This document shows, one piece after another, positions 41,844 through 50,047 of a stretch of DNA of 64,000 nt. The notes below the pieces were generated by a model that was not told the DNA's origin, did no database searches, and saw only the letters and a program-made list of their open reading frames with translations. The DNA lies in assembly GCA_029265125.1 (NCBI GenBank), contig JAJUJX010000001.1, positions 248,001 through 312,000 of the forward strand, read 5' to 3'. The position numbers were made by a program, and so were the translations under genes. The stretch comes from Tolumonas sp008015085. Lineage in GTDB: Bacteria > Pseudomonadota > Gammaproteobacteria > Enterobacterales > Aeromonadaceae. How positions within the stretch are numbered: the first letter of the stretch is position 1; each line of letters starts with the position of its first letter.

Positions 41844-41848
41844 AATAT

Positions 41849-41870
41849 AGGGACATGCATGCATGTCCCT
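41849..41870. terminator. Palindromic hairpin between cueR and chemoreceptor
   Basis: A perfect 22-bp palindrome (arm AGGGACATGCA). On the minus strand it is followed by ATATTTTAT, and on the plus strand by TCTGATC. It is a weak terminator for the convergent genes. Confidence 0.6.
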
Positions 41871-41883
41871 TCTGATCAGGGGC

Positions 41884-43590
41884 TTAACGTTGCTGCTTTG
41901 GCAGCGTGTAGCTGCTGACCATTTCATCCATGCCCTGTGCATGTTGTTTCAGTGTATTACTGGCCTGAGTCAAATCGGTAATAACCTGTTCAGTTTCTTC
42001 CACTGAATCGCGAATTGCTACCAGGCTGTCAGCAACCTGGTTTGCTACCATACCCTGTTCTTCTGATGCGGCAGCGATCATTTCACTGCGCTCTGCCAGA
42101 TTACTGGTTTGCGCCGCAATTTCTTCAAAACCGGTGCTGGCTTTCTGCGCGTTTTCCACGGCTGTATTGGCTGCATCAATGCTGTTTTTCATGAGGGTCA
42201 CAGCCTGATGAGTACCTTGTTGCAAGCTGGAAATCATGTCAGCAATTTCCTGCGTTGCCTGCTGTGTTCGGCTGGCTAAGGTACGCACTTCATCGGCTAC
42301 AACAGCAAAACCCCGGCCCTGTTCACCGGCTCGTGCGGCTTCGATGGCAGCATTGAGTGCCAGCAGATTGGTTTGTTCTGAGATACCCCGGATAGTATCA
42401 ACTACAGAACCAATAACAGCGGCTTTCTGCTCTACACCGGAGACCGAGTCGGCACTGGTAGATAAGTTATCAAACAGGGTATTCATGGAGTTGATCGCTT
42501 CACGGATCTGTTCAACCCCTGATGCCGCCAACAGATCAGTATTGCGTGTTGCATCCGACGATTCATTAGCATTACGGGCTACTTCGCGGATGGTCGTTGC
42601 CATTTCTTCCATTGATGCGGCCACTGAATCGAGACGCTGGCGTTCATCCCGAACTGCCATTTCTACATGATTCATACCAGTATGCATTTGTGAGGATGCA
42701 CTGGCCAGTGACAGGGATATATCCCTTTGCTGTAACAGCATATTTGCCAATGTAGAGCGTGTTTCTTCGACGGCATGACTTATTTGAGTGAACTCATCTT
42801 TACCGCTGACGGACAGCGCCTGACTCAGGTTGTGCTGGCAAATGCGGTTCAGTGCTTTCAGTGAACTTTGCACCTGCTCACCAATCGCTTTACTGAATAA
42901 TGTAATGACCCCGCCGATCAACAACAACATCACCGCTATCAGAATTGCGCTTTGCTTCAGATAATCAATGAAGGCTTGATCCGCACGATCAACATAAACA
43001 CCGGACACCAGCATGTAATCACCCAATGGGTAGACATATGCCACTTTCAGAAGACGCTCTGTGGTGCCTGGTTTTACATAGGGATAAATCACTTTCTCCG
43101 GGTTGTCATTGCGGCCAATCCGGGCAAAAGCCTGATTCACGTTTTCAGTTCGGCCTTCGACTTGTACCGGGTCCAGCATGCCACCTTCGCGGGCTGCGCT
43201 GGGTGGATAAATCAGCAGCGTCCCTTTCCGGTCAATCAGGAATGCGTAGCCTGACTTATCCTGCTCCCATCTGGCATCCATCAGAATATGACGGGCGTCC
43301 TTCATAAAATTGGCCGGATCTTCCTGTAATGCAGTTGATAATTGTCCATGAAGTGCAGTGACTGTGTTGACCAATCCATGCTCAATTTCCTCGCGAATAA
43401 CATTTTTTGCGGAAAACGCACTCCAGACATTTCCGGCGAGTGTGCATAGCATGACTAAGCCCAGCAGAAGCATCATTTTGCCAGCAAAACGAAAGCGGGC
43501 AATAAACCGGTTAATACCAGAAACAGATTTAGCGGAATAAATATTTTCTGCCGTCGTTCGGTAGGTGTACATATTCTGGATATTATCCAT
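41884..43590 (-). CDS. Methyl-accepting chemotaxis protein with sCache periplasmic domain
   Basis: A 568-residue chemoreceptor with a 37-residue cytoplasmic N-terminus. Membrane helices are at residues about 38-56 and 212-230, enclosing a single-Cache (sCache_2-like) domain with SGYAFLIDRKGTLLIYPPS and YVYPLGDYMLVSGVYVD. HAMP and signalling domains follow, with the conserved tip near residue 400. sCache_2 receptors often sense small organic acids, but the ligand is unknown. AAAGGGAATAAG precedes the ATG. The upstream region contains a CRP-like site rather than a visible FliA promoter. Confidence 0.93.
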   Translation of the reverse strand: MDNIQNMYTYRTTAENIYSAKSVSGINRFIARFRFAGKMMLLLGLVMLCTLAGNVWSAFSAKNVIREEIEHGLVNTVTALHGQLSTALQEDPANFMKDARHILMDARWEQDKSGYAFLIDRKGTLLIYPPSAAREGGMLDPVQVEGRTENVNQAFARIGRNDNPEKVIYPYVKPGTTERLLKVAYVYPLGDYMLVSGVYVDRADQAFIDYLKQSAILIAVMLLLIGGVITLFSKAIGEQVQSSLKALNRICQHNLSQALSVSGKDEFTQISHAVEETRSTLANMLLQQRDISLSLASASSQMHTGMNHVEMAVRDERQRLDSVAASMEEMATTIREVARNANESSDATRNTDLLAASGVEQIREAINSMNTLFDNLSTSADSVSGVEQKAAVIGSVVDTIRGISEQTNLLALNAAIEAARAGEQGRGFAVVADEVRTLASRTQQATQEIADMISSLQQGTHQAVTLMKNSIDAANTAVENAQKASTGFEEIAAQTSNLAERSEMIAAASEEQGMVANQVADSLVAIRDSVEETEQVITDLTQASNTLKQHAQGMDEMVSSYTLPKQQR

Positions 43591-44133
43591 GTCTTATTCC
43601 CTTTGTGATTGAAACTGCTTTTTGTTGTGTGATTGTTAAATGGTGGTTTGTTGTTTTTAATATTTATTGGTCTTATATTTGTATTTATTAAATTAGATCT
43701 TTATACGTTAGTTTCAGAAGAAAATGCGTATAAATTCAATTTGAGCTGTTAGTTGTGACAGGATTTTACTGTATTCTGCAAAAGGAAGTAAATGCGGTGT
43801 TTGTATGATGCACATCACACAAATATTTTATTTGTTATTTTATATGCAGAAAATTCATTAATTAAAATAAATAATTTACTTATTTGTAACATTAATACGA
43901 TATATTTCGTTATCTATTAATTTTATTTCAAATAACCACATACAATATGCGCACATATATATTGGTGAAGTTTGAATCCGATAAAGCAATTAAATGAAAG
44001 TTTGACTTACTTAATAGTGAAAGATCACAAAATTACATCTGAAAGTTTCATTTCTCTGAGTGATTGCCATGACGGAAAGGTATAGTGGGGACGTAGTAAA
44101 CAGCCGTTAGATGTCGGCCAAGGTAGAAAAAAG
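43591..44133. promoter_or_regulatory. 543-bp AT-rich intergenic region
   Basis: This stretch between divergent genes is AT-rich and has no convincing ORF. The clearest signal is a CRP-like site at 43804-43819 (TATGA-N6-TCACA), one mismatch from the TGTGA-N6-TCACA core, about 215 bp from the chemoreceptor ATG. Nothing else specific was recognised. Confidence 0.45.
43804..43819. promoter_or_regulatory. CRP-like binding site
   Basis: TATGA-TGCACA-TCACA differs at one core position from TGTGA-N6-TCACA. It lies upstream of the sCache chemoreceptor, so catabolite control is possible. The distance to a start is long. Confidence 0.45.
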
Positions 44134-44316
44134 ATGAAACAAGATAAATTACCAGAAATCAGTTACGACCTTGAAAGCATGACTCCGGCTGAGGAATCAT
44201 TGTTTTGGTCAGAATTTGAGTTAATGCTGCAATATTCCCGTGATAATGGTTTTGCCAGAGACGTCGGCAATACGGCGGGAGATTCCACGCCTGATTTCGT
44301 GTTTACCCTGCATTAA
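44134..44316 (+). CDS. Hypothetical small acidic protein (60 aa)
   Basis: A 60-residue soluble acidic ORF opening KQDKLPEISYDLESMTPAEE, with an amphipathic stretch SLFWSEFELMLQYSRDNG. AAGGTAG lies about ten bases before the ATG, a fair ribosome site. Its last 14 bases overlap the end of the convergent TetR gene. I do not recognise a family. The composition looks protein-like rather than random, but without comparison it remains tentative. Confidence 0.5.
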   Translation: MKQDKLPEISYDLESMTPAEESLFWSEFELMLQYSRDNGFARDVGNTAGDSTPDFVFTLH

Positions 44317-44971
44317 GCGCTATTCCGGCAATCGCAGCCCGACTGAAACGGGTTATGGCTGCCTTGATCTGTTGCCATTCCTGCATGCCAAACTCAGCAG
44401 GCCAATCCAGCCGGCGGCTTAATGTTGTTTTTCCTACTGCAAAGTTAATTAGCTGTCCCAGATAGGCATGGGTCAGCAAAATAATGTCGGCTGAGTCGGC
44501 TTGAGTGCCGGTGATCCGGGCCAGCAATGTACCAATCATGTTATGTGCGGGCAGAATGAAACCCCGATGCAGAATATCTGCTGCTGCGGTCGGGTGAAAT
44601 TGTTCCCGTGTCAGGAAAATAAACCAGCTGGTCTGATGTTCTGGCGTAAACGCAATGTCGGCCAGTGATAAGGTCAGTTCCAGTAACAATGCTTGTGGTG
44701 TTTCCTTATCTATTCGGTTAGCCAACTCATTCTGTAGTCGCTGAATTTGCGGGGCAATACGGGCTGTAATTTGCTCCGCTACTGCCAGATAAACACCTTC
44801 TTTTCCTCCAAAATGGTAAGGGATTGCAGCCTGATTGACCCGGGCTACCTGAGCCAGCTGACGCGTTGTTACGCCATCAAATCCATAGAGGCCAAAAAGT
44901 GCCAGTCCGGTATCAATTAGCCGCTGGCGGGTTACTTCACTTCGCGGGTCGGTGAGGACAGTAGTTGGCAT
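44303..44971 (-). CDS. TetR-family regulator with DUF1956-type C-terminal domain (CecR-like)
   Basis: A 222-residue TetR-family repressor. The helix-turn-helix region is GLALFGLYGFDGVTTRQLAQVARVNQAAIPYHFGGKEGVYLAV. The C-terminal part resembles the DUF1956 domain of E. coli CecR (YbiH), which controls the ybhGFSR exporter. Here it is the last gene of the yhiI-rbbA-yhhJ operon, 10 bp after yhhJ, with GAGGAGG before its ATG. Autoregulation of the operon is likely, and the dyad at 49901-49916 is a candidate operator. The ligand is unknown. Confidence 0.88.
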   Translation of the reverse strand: MPTTVLTDPRSEVTRQRLIDTGLALFGLYGFDGVTTRQLAQVARVNQAAIPYHFGGKEGVYLAVAEQITARIAPQIQRLQNELANRIDKETPQALLLELTLSLADIAFTPEHQTSWFIFLTREQFHPTAAADILHRGFILPAHNMIGTLLARITGTQADSADIILLTHAYLGQLINFAVGKTTLSRRLDWPAEFGMQEWQQIKAAITRFSRAAIAGIALNAG

Positions 44972-44981
44972 GATGACCTCC

Positions 44982-46112
44982 TCAGAGCTGGGTCCGGGTG
45001 ACGGCTTTACGGAAACGGGCCAGCGCGACCAGAAAAAACAGCGCGCCGATACCGATCATGGCCATAAAATCTTGCCAGACGACATCAATGCCTGCGCCCC
45101 GGTACAAAATCGCCTGCGCCAGACGCACAAAATACGTGGTGGGTGCAGCAAGCATGATGTTTTGCACCAGCTCTGGCATGCTTTCTCGCGGTGTCACTCC
45201 GCCGGAAAGTAACTGCAGCGGAACAATAGTGAGGATGATCAGCAGCCCCAGCTGCGGCATGGATCGGGCGAGGGTACCGAGAAAGATGCCGATGGACGCG
45301 GCAGAAAACAGATAAATCATAGCTCCGCCGATAAACAGCAGCAGTGATCCGGCAATCGGTACTGCCAGAATGCCCTGAATCACGATGGTCAGAGCCACGA
45401 CCGTGCCCATCAGCACGGCCAGACTGTTGGCCCAGATTTTGGCCATCATGATTTCAAATGGGGTTAACGGCATTACCAGCAGATGCTCCAGCGTGCCGTG
45501 CTCACGTTCGCGGATAAAAGCGGCACCGACCAGAATGATCGTCAGCATGTTGATGCTGTTGATGAGCTCCATCACTCCGCCGAACCAGTATCCGGTCAGA
45601 TTCGGGTTAAAACGCACCCGACTGATCAGTTTAATTGGCAGTGTCCCGTTATCGCGTTGGCCGGTCAGATATTCATTGAGTTCAGCAGCAAAGATCTGCT
45701 GAATATAACTGGCACCGATGAATGACTGGCTCATGATCGTGGCGTCGATATTGAGCTGAATAGCTGGTCTGTTTCCTGCCTGAAAATCCCGTTGAAAATG
45801 CGGTGGGATCACGATAGCGAACGAGTATTTTCCCTGATCCAATGCGGCATCCATCTGGTTCAGCGTGACTAGTTGCGGTGGATTAAAATAAGGCGGCGTT
45901 AGAGCCTTGCCCAGCCGGACAGAAAGCGGCGAGCCATCTTCATCGACAATGGCGACAGGGGCATGATGCAGTTCCTGCGAAACACCGATGGCGGCACTGT
46001 AGATCCCGCCGGTAAATGCCCAGACAATCAGCACCAGCAAAACCCGGTCAGCCCACAGGCTGCGTAATTCTTTGATCCCCAGTCGCCAGATATTGCTGCA
46101 ATGCCTGTTCAT
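44982..46112 (-). CDS. yhhJ: ABC-2 type transporter permease (YhhJ-like)
   Basis: A 376-residue ABC-2 permease, nearly the length of E. coli YhhJ (about 375). One N-terminal membrane helix (residues about 24-44) is followed by a large periplasmic domain and five C-terminal helices around TIILVGAAFIREREHGTLEHLLVMP, the family signature. It would pair with the permease half of RbbA next to it. The gene starts six bases after the rbbA stop, with a GGTAGG ribosome site. Drug or envelope-compound export is inferred from context. Confidence 0.9.
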   Translation of the reverse strand: MNRHCSNIWRLGIKELRSLWADRVLLVLIVWAFTGGIYSAAIGVSQELHHAPVAIVDEDGSPLSVRLGKALTPPYFNPPQLVTLNQMDAALDQGKYSFAIVIPPHFQRDFQAGNRPAIQLNIDATIMSQSFIGASYIQQIFAAELNEYLTGQRDNGTLPIKLISRVRFNPNLTGYWFGGVMELINSINMLTIILVGAAFIREREHGTLEHLLVMPLTPFEIMMAKIWANSLAVLMGTVVALTIVIQGILAVPIAGSLLLFIGGAMIYLFSAASIGIFLGTLARSMPQLGLLIILTIVPLQLLSGGVTPRESMPELVQNIMLAAPTTYFVRLAQAILYRGAGIDVVWQDFMAMIGIGALFFLVALARFRKAVTRTQL

Positions 46113-46118
46113 TGCGAC

Positions 46119-48860
46119 CTACCTTTCCTGCTTTGGCAGCAGAATGAGCGATACCATGGTCAGTACCGGAATAAATAGAGCCAGTTTTAGCAGAGGTTCA
46201 TACAGATCGGCCAATCCAAGTGCTTTGGTAAACACACCCCGGCTGATAATCAGAAAGTAAGTGGCGGGGGATAATTGACCCAGACTATAAGCAAAGCCAG
46301 ACAACGAACCTACTGGGGTTGTTAACCCGGAAAACTGCACGGTGGGCAGCATGGTCAGCAAGGCGGCACCGAACAGGGCGGCAATCTGTGTTTTGGTAAA
46401 GGTGGAAATGACCAACCCTACCCCGGTGGTAGTCATGACATACAGCAACGCACCTAAGGTCAACGTGAGCACGCTACCTTTGATCGGTACACCAAACATC
46501 CAGACCGCCTGTATCACCAGCAGCAGATAGCTGATCATTGCTAGCAGGATATAAGGCAGCTGTTTACCGAGTAAAAATTCCAGACGTGTCACCGGTGTGA
46601 CATAGAGGTTAGTAATTGAGCCCAGTTCTTTTTCACGAACCACGCCCAAAGCCATCAGAATGGCGGGAATAAAGATCAGCAGTAAGGGGATCACGGCCGG
46701 TACCATCGCATAAATGCTACGAAAATCCTGGTTATACCGATAACGCGTCGCCATTTCGGTGGGCATCAATTGTGGAGTCGTGCCGGTCATCTCTGTGATC
46801 CGGTTGATCAGGTATTGCTGATGCATCCCTTGCACATAACCGAGCGTCATTTCACCTCGGTATGGCAGAGCACCATCCACCCATGCTGCTATTTCCGGCT
46901 GTCGGTTTAAACGCAGATCACGGCCAAATCCGGAGGGAATTTCGAGTGCCAGTGACAGTTCGCCGCTGCGGATGCGTTGTTCCAGTTCCTGATCACTGCG
47001 GATGTCCTGCTGCTGCAGGAAATAACGGGAACCAGCGATGTTCTGTACATAGTCCCGCGATTCTGGCGACTGATCCTGATCCAGGACGGCAAAACGCAGA
47101 TCTTCGACATCCATTGAAATACCGTTACCGAGCACGAACATCAGCAGTACCGAGCCGAGCAGGGCAAAAGCCAGCCGGATCGTATCGCGTTTTAATTCCA
47201 GTGCTTCGCGATAAGCATAGGCCAGCAAACGACGCAGACTAAAAATCTGGCGCCGTGTCTGAGCTTGATGGTTGTGCTGATCTTCATTATTTGCCTCAGG
47301 GGGAACATCGATAGACGATGGGATAACATTCTCAGCGGTAGCGGCTTCCAGATAAGCAATGAAGGCTTCTTCCAGCGTGGAGGCTTGTTGACGGAGCCGC
47401 AATGCCTCTGGCGTATCACTCGCCAGCACCTGCCCGGCGTGCATCAGCGAGATGCGGTCACAGCGTTCCGCTTCATTCATAAAATGGGTAGAAATAAAAA
47501 TAGTGACGCCCTGCTGGCGGGAAAGTTCAACCAGCAATGACCAGAATTGATCACGGGCAATCGGATCCACACCCGAAGTCGGTTCATCAAGGATCAGCAG
47601 TTTAGGCTCATGCACGACGGCCACCGCGAGCGACAACCGCTGGCGGATACCAAGAGGCAAGGCAGCTGAAGGTTGATCGATGTAAGGCGTCAGCTCAAAG
47701 CGGCTCAGCAGTTCGGTAACGCGCCCGGCAATCTGTGTTTCCGGCAGATGAAACAGCTGGGCATGCAACTGCAGATTCTGTAATACCGTCAGTTCGCCAT
47801 ATAGTGAAAAAGATTGGGACATATACCCCACCTGGCGACGGGTTTCGAGATTGTTGCTGTCGACGGGGGCACCAAATAGCTGAGCTGTGCCTTCAGTCGG
47901 GGGTAACAGGCCGGTCAGCATTTTCATGGTGGTGGTTTTGCCACAACCATTCGAACCAAGAAAACCGAAAATTTCGCCTTTTTCGATGGCAAAACTGACA
48001 TTATTGACCGCCGTAAAATCGCCGAATCGCTGGGTCAGATGGTTTGCTTCAATGGCGAGTTGATGATGATCCGGATTTTTCGGAGGGATCACCAGCGTCT
48101 GATGCCCTTGCTGCCGCTCGGCCGGTAACAGGCGGATAAACGCCTCTTCCAGTGTGGCACTGTGTGTCTGCTGTTTTAATTCGTGGGCTGAGCCGCATCC
48201 GATGATCTTGCCGGCATCCATCGCCAGCAGCCAGTCAAAATGCTCAGCTTCTTCCATGTAGGCGGTGGCCACCAGTACCGTCATTTGCGGATGACGCTGA
48301 CGGATGCGCTGGATCAGTTCCCAAAACTGGCGGCGGGAGAGTGGATCCACTCCAGTGGTGGGTTCATCGAGGATCAGTAAGTCAGGGTCATGGATCAGGG
48401 CGCAGCAAAGCCCGAGTTTTTGCTTCATGCCGCCGGATAATTTGGCTGCTGGGCGATCATGAAACGGTGCTAATCCGGTGGCAATTAACAGTTCATTGAT
48501 GCGCTTAGCACGGGAGCGATGACCAATACCAAACAGACGGGCAAAGAAATCGACATTTTCTTTCACCGAAAGCGTGGGATACAGATTGCGTCCTAGCCCT
48601 TGCGGCATATAAGCAATCCGGGGCAGCAGGGCTTCACGTACATGACGGATACCCATATCCGCACCTAATACTGCGATGTGTCCCTGCTGGATCTGACGGG
48701 CACCGGCAATCAACGCCAGCAGCGATGATTTGCCGACACCATCCGGGCCAATCAAACCCACCATGCCACCAGCGGGAATGTCGACGCTGATATCCGTCAG
48801 AGCCTCAACCTTACTGTAAGTGAGACTCACACCAGTAAGCTGTGCGACAGAGATCATCAT
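46119..48860 (-). CDS. rbbA: RbbA-like fused ABC ATPase / ABC-2 permease
   Basis: A 913-residue fusion, close to E. coli RbbA (911). The first ATPase domain (about 1-240) has GLIGPDGVGKSSLLA, LSGGMKQKLGL and LILDEPTTGVDPLSRRQ. The second (about 270-500) has GFLGSNGCGKTTTMK, a changed signature LPLGIRQRLSL, and LILDEPTSGVDPIARDQ. The C-terminal third is an ABC-2 permease with REKELGSITNLYVTPVTRLEF. E. coli RbbA binds ribosomes and stimulates tRNA release in vitro, yet its fusion to a permease and its export-gene neighbours suggest membrane transport. It is the middle gene of yhiI-rbbA-yhhJ. Confidence 0.93.
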   Translation of the reverse strand: MMISVAQLTGVSLTYSKVEALTDISVDIPAGGMVGLIGPDGVGKSSLLALIAGARQIQQGHIAVLGADMGIRHVREALLPRIAYMPQGLGRNLYPTLSVKENVDFFARLFGIGHRSRAKRINELLIATGLAPFHDRPAAKLSGGMKQKLGLCCALIHDPDLLILDEPTTGVDPLSRRQFWELIQRIRQRHPQMTVLVATAYMEEAEHFDWLLAMDAGKIIGCGSAHELKQQTHSATLEEAFIRLLPAERQQGHQTLVIPPKNPDHHQLAIEANHLTQRFGDFTAVNNVSFAIEKGEIFGFLGSNGCGKTTTMKMLTGLLPPTEGTAQLFGAPVDSNNLETRRQVGYMSQSFSLYGELTVLQNLQLHAQLFHLPETQIAGRVTELLSRFELTPYIDQPSAALPLGIRQRLSLAVAVVHEPKLLILDEPTSGVDPIARDQFWSLLVELSRQQGVTIFISTHFMNEAERCDRISLMHAGQVLASDTPEALRLRQQASTLEEAFIAYLEAATAENVIPSSIDVPPEANNEDQHNHQAQTRRQIFSLRRLLAYAYREALELKRDTIRLAFALLGSVLLMFVLGNGISMDVEDLRFAVLDQDQSPESRDYVQNIAGSRYFLQQQDIRSDQELEQRIRSGELSLALEIPSGFGRDLRLNRQPEIAAWVDGALPYRGEMTLGYVQGMHQQYLINRITEMTGTTPQLMPTEMATRYRYNQDFRSIYAMVPAVIPLLLIFIPAILMALGVVREKELGSITNLYVTPVTRLEFLLGKQLPYILLAMISYLLLVIQAVWMFGVPIKGSVLTLTLGALLYVMTTTGVGLVISTFTKTQIAALFGAALLTMLPTVQFSGLTTPVGSLSGFAYSLGQLSPATYFLIISRGVFTKALGLADLYEPLLKLALFIPVLTMVSLILLPKQER

Positions 48861-48866
48861 TATGGC

Positions 48867-49844
48867 TCACCTCTGCGGTAACTGGGCTGGCCATGCGCTA
48901 TCGGCTGAACGGCTGATATAGGCGACACCCGGCATCCCCGGTTTAGCGATGGTTGTATGTGATTTCAGCCAGTCAGGATCAACTCTGATTTTGACCCGGA
49001 ACATGAGCTTTTCCCGTTCATTGCGGGTTTCTACTTCTTTGGGTGTAAATTGGGCGTGAGGTGCAACATAAACCACCTGCGCGGGGATAGGTTCTGGCAG
49101 TGCATCCAGCACAATCCGGGCCTGGCTACCTACCGAGAGCTGACCGGAATCGGCAGCTGACAGGTAAACCGACATGAACACATCCTGCATATTCAGTAAG
49201 GTCACGACTTTACTGCCGGCAGCTAGCACTTCGCCCGGCTCCGCCAGACGATAGAGCACCCGTCCGGCAATCGGTGCAGTCAGTGAGGCATCCCGCAGAG
49301 TGGTACGGATGACATCAGCGCTGGCTTTAGCGCTGTTAACTGCAGCGCTTGCTACTTTAACTCGCGTTTGTGCTGCATTCAGATTCGCCTTGGTAACCTG
49401 AAAAGTACTTCTTGCCTGATCCAACTGGTCTTTGCTGATAAAGTTTTTACTCATCAGCCGATTGGCGCGATCAAGCGTGAGTTTAGCCAGTTGATACTGA
49501 CTTTCCGCGCTGGCCACGCCGGAGATGGCTTCGTCAACGCCTTGTTGTGCCTGAATGATCTGTGCTTCCGCTACCCGTAATTGCGCCTGCAGATCGTTAA
49601 TTTCCAGCTGTGCGATAACGTGACCGGCTTCCACATCATTGCCTTCATCTGCCATGACGGAGGCGATCTTCCCGGCTATTTTGGTGGCAACATCAACTTC
49701 CGTGGCTTCTAAACGGCCATTGCCGTACAGCAAATCAGACGATAGATCTGCTGACTGGTGCAGATACCATATTGCGGCGCTGGCAACCAATCCACACAGT
49801 AACAGGAATAACCCGCTGCGGCGTAAGAATGAGGATGTACCCAT
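48867..49844 (-). CDS. yhiI: HlyD-family membrane fusion protein (YhiI-like)
   Basis: A 325-residue periplasmic adaptor with one N-terminal membrane anchor (residues about 10-30). The lipoyl-like segment is VIAQLEINDLQAQLRVAEAQ. A long alpha-helical hairpin spans about residues 85-165, and a beta-barrel containing APIAGRVLYRLAEPGEVLAAG follows. It links the RbbA/YhhJ pump to an outer-membrane channel encoded elsewhere. It is first in its operon; the RbbA gene starts six bases after its stop. Confidence 0.92.
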   Translation of the reverse strand: MGTSSFLRRSGLFLLLCGLVASAAIWYLHQSADLSSDLLYGNGRLEATEVDVATKIAGKIASVMADEGNDVEAGHVIAQLEINDLQAQLRVAEAQIIQAQQGVDEAISGVASAESQYQLAKLTLDRANRLMSKNFISKDQLDQARSTFQVTKANLNAAQTRVKVASAAVNSAKASADVIRTTLRDASLTAPIAGRVLYRLAEPGEVLAAGSKVVTLLNMQDVFMSVYLSAADSGQLSVGSQARIVLDALPEPIPAQVVYVAPHAQFTPKEVETRNEREKLMFRVKIRVDPDWLKSHTTIAKPGMPGVAYISRSADSAWPAQLPQR

Positions 49845-49900
49845 GAGGCACCTCTGCCGTCAATAGGCGGCGCATCGGAGGGATGATCTAATTATAGTTC

Positions 49901-49916
49901 ATTCATTCAAATGAAT
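49901..49916. promoter_or_regulatory. Candidate TetR operator upstream of yhiI
   Basis: ATTCATT and its exact complement AATGAAT are separated by two bases, 57 bp upstream of the yhiI ATG. The size suits a TetR-family dyad. It also lies in the shared region with the signalling operon at 50048. Confidence 0.5.
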
Positions 49917-50047
49917 TAAAAAATAACCCGTCGTATGAATACAGATGTTTTTTTCAGTGAAACAGCTCGCAACAGCGAGAACTCATTCCGTGGGTTATAT
50001 TTAATCTAAGTACAATATAGTTATTGTTTTTTCGGAGAAAACGGATA

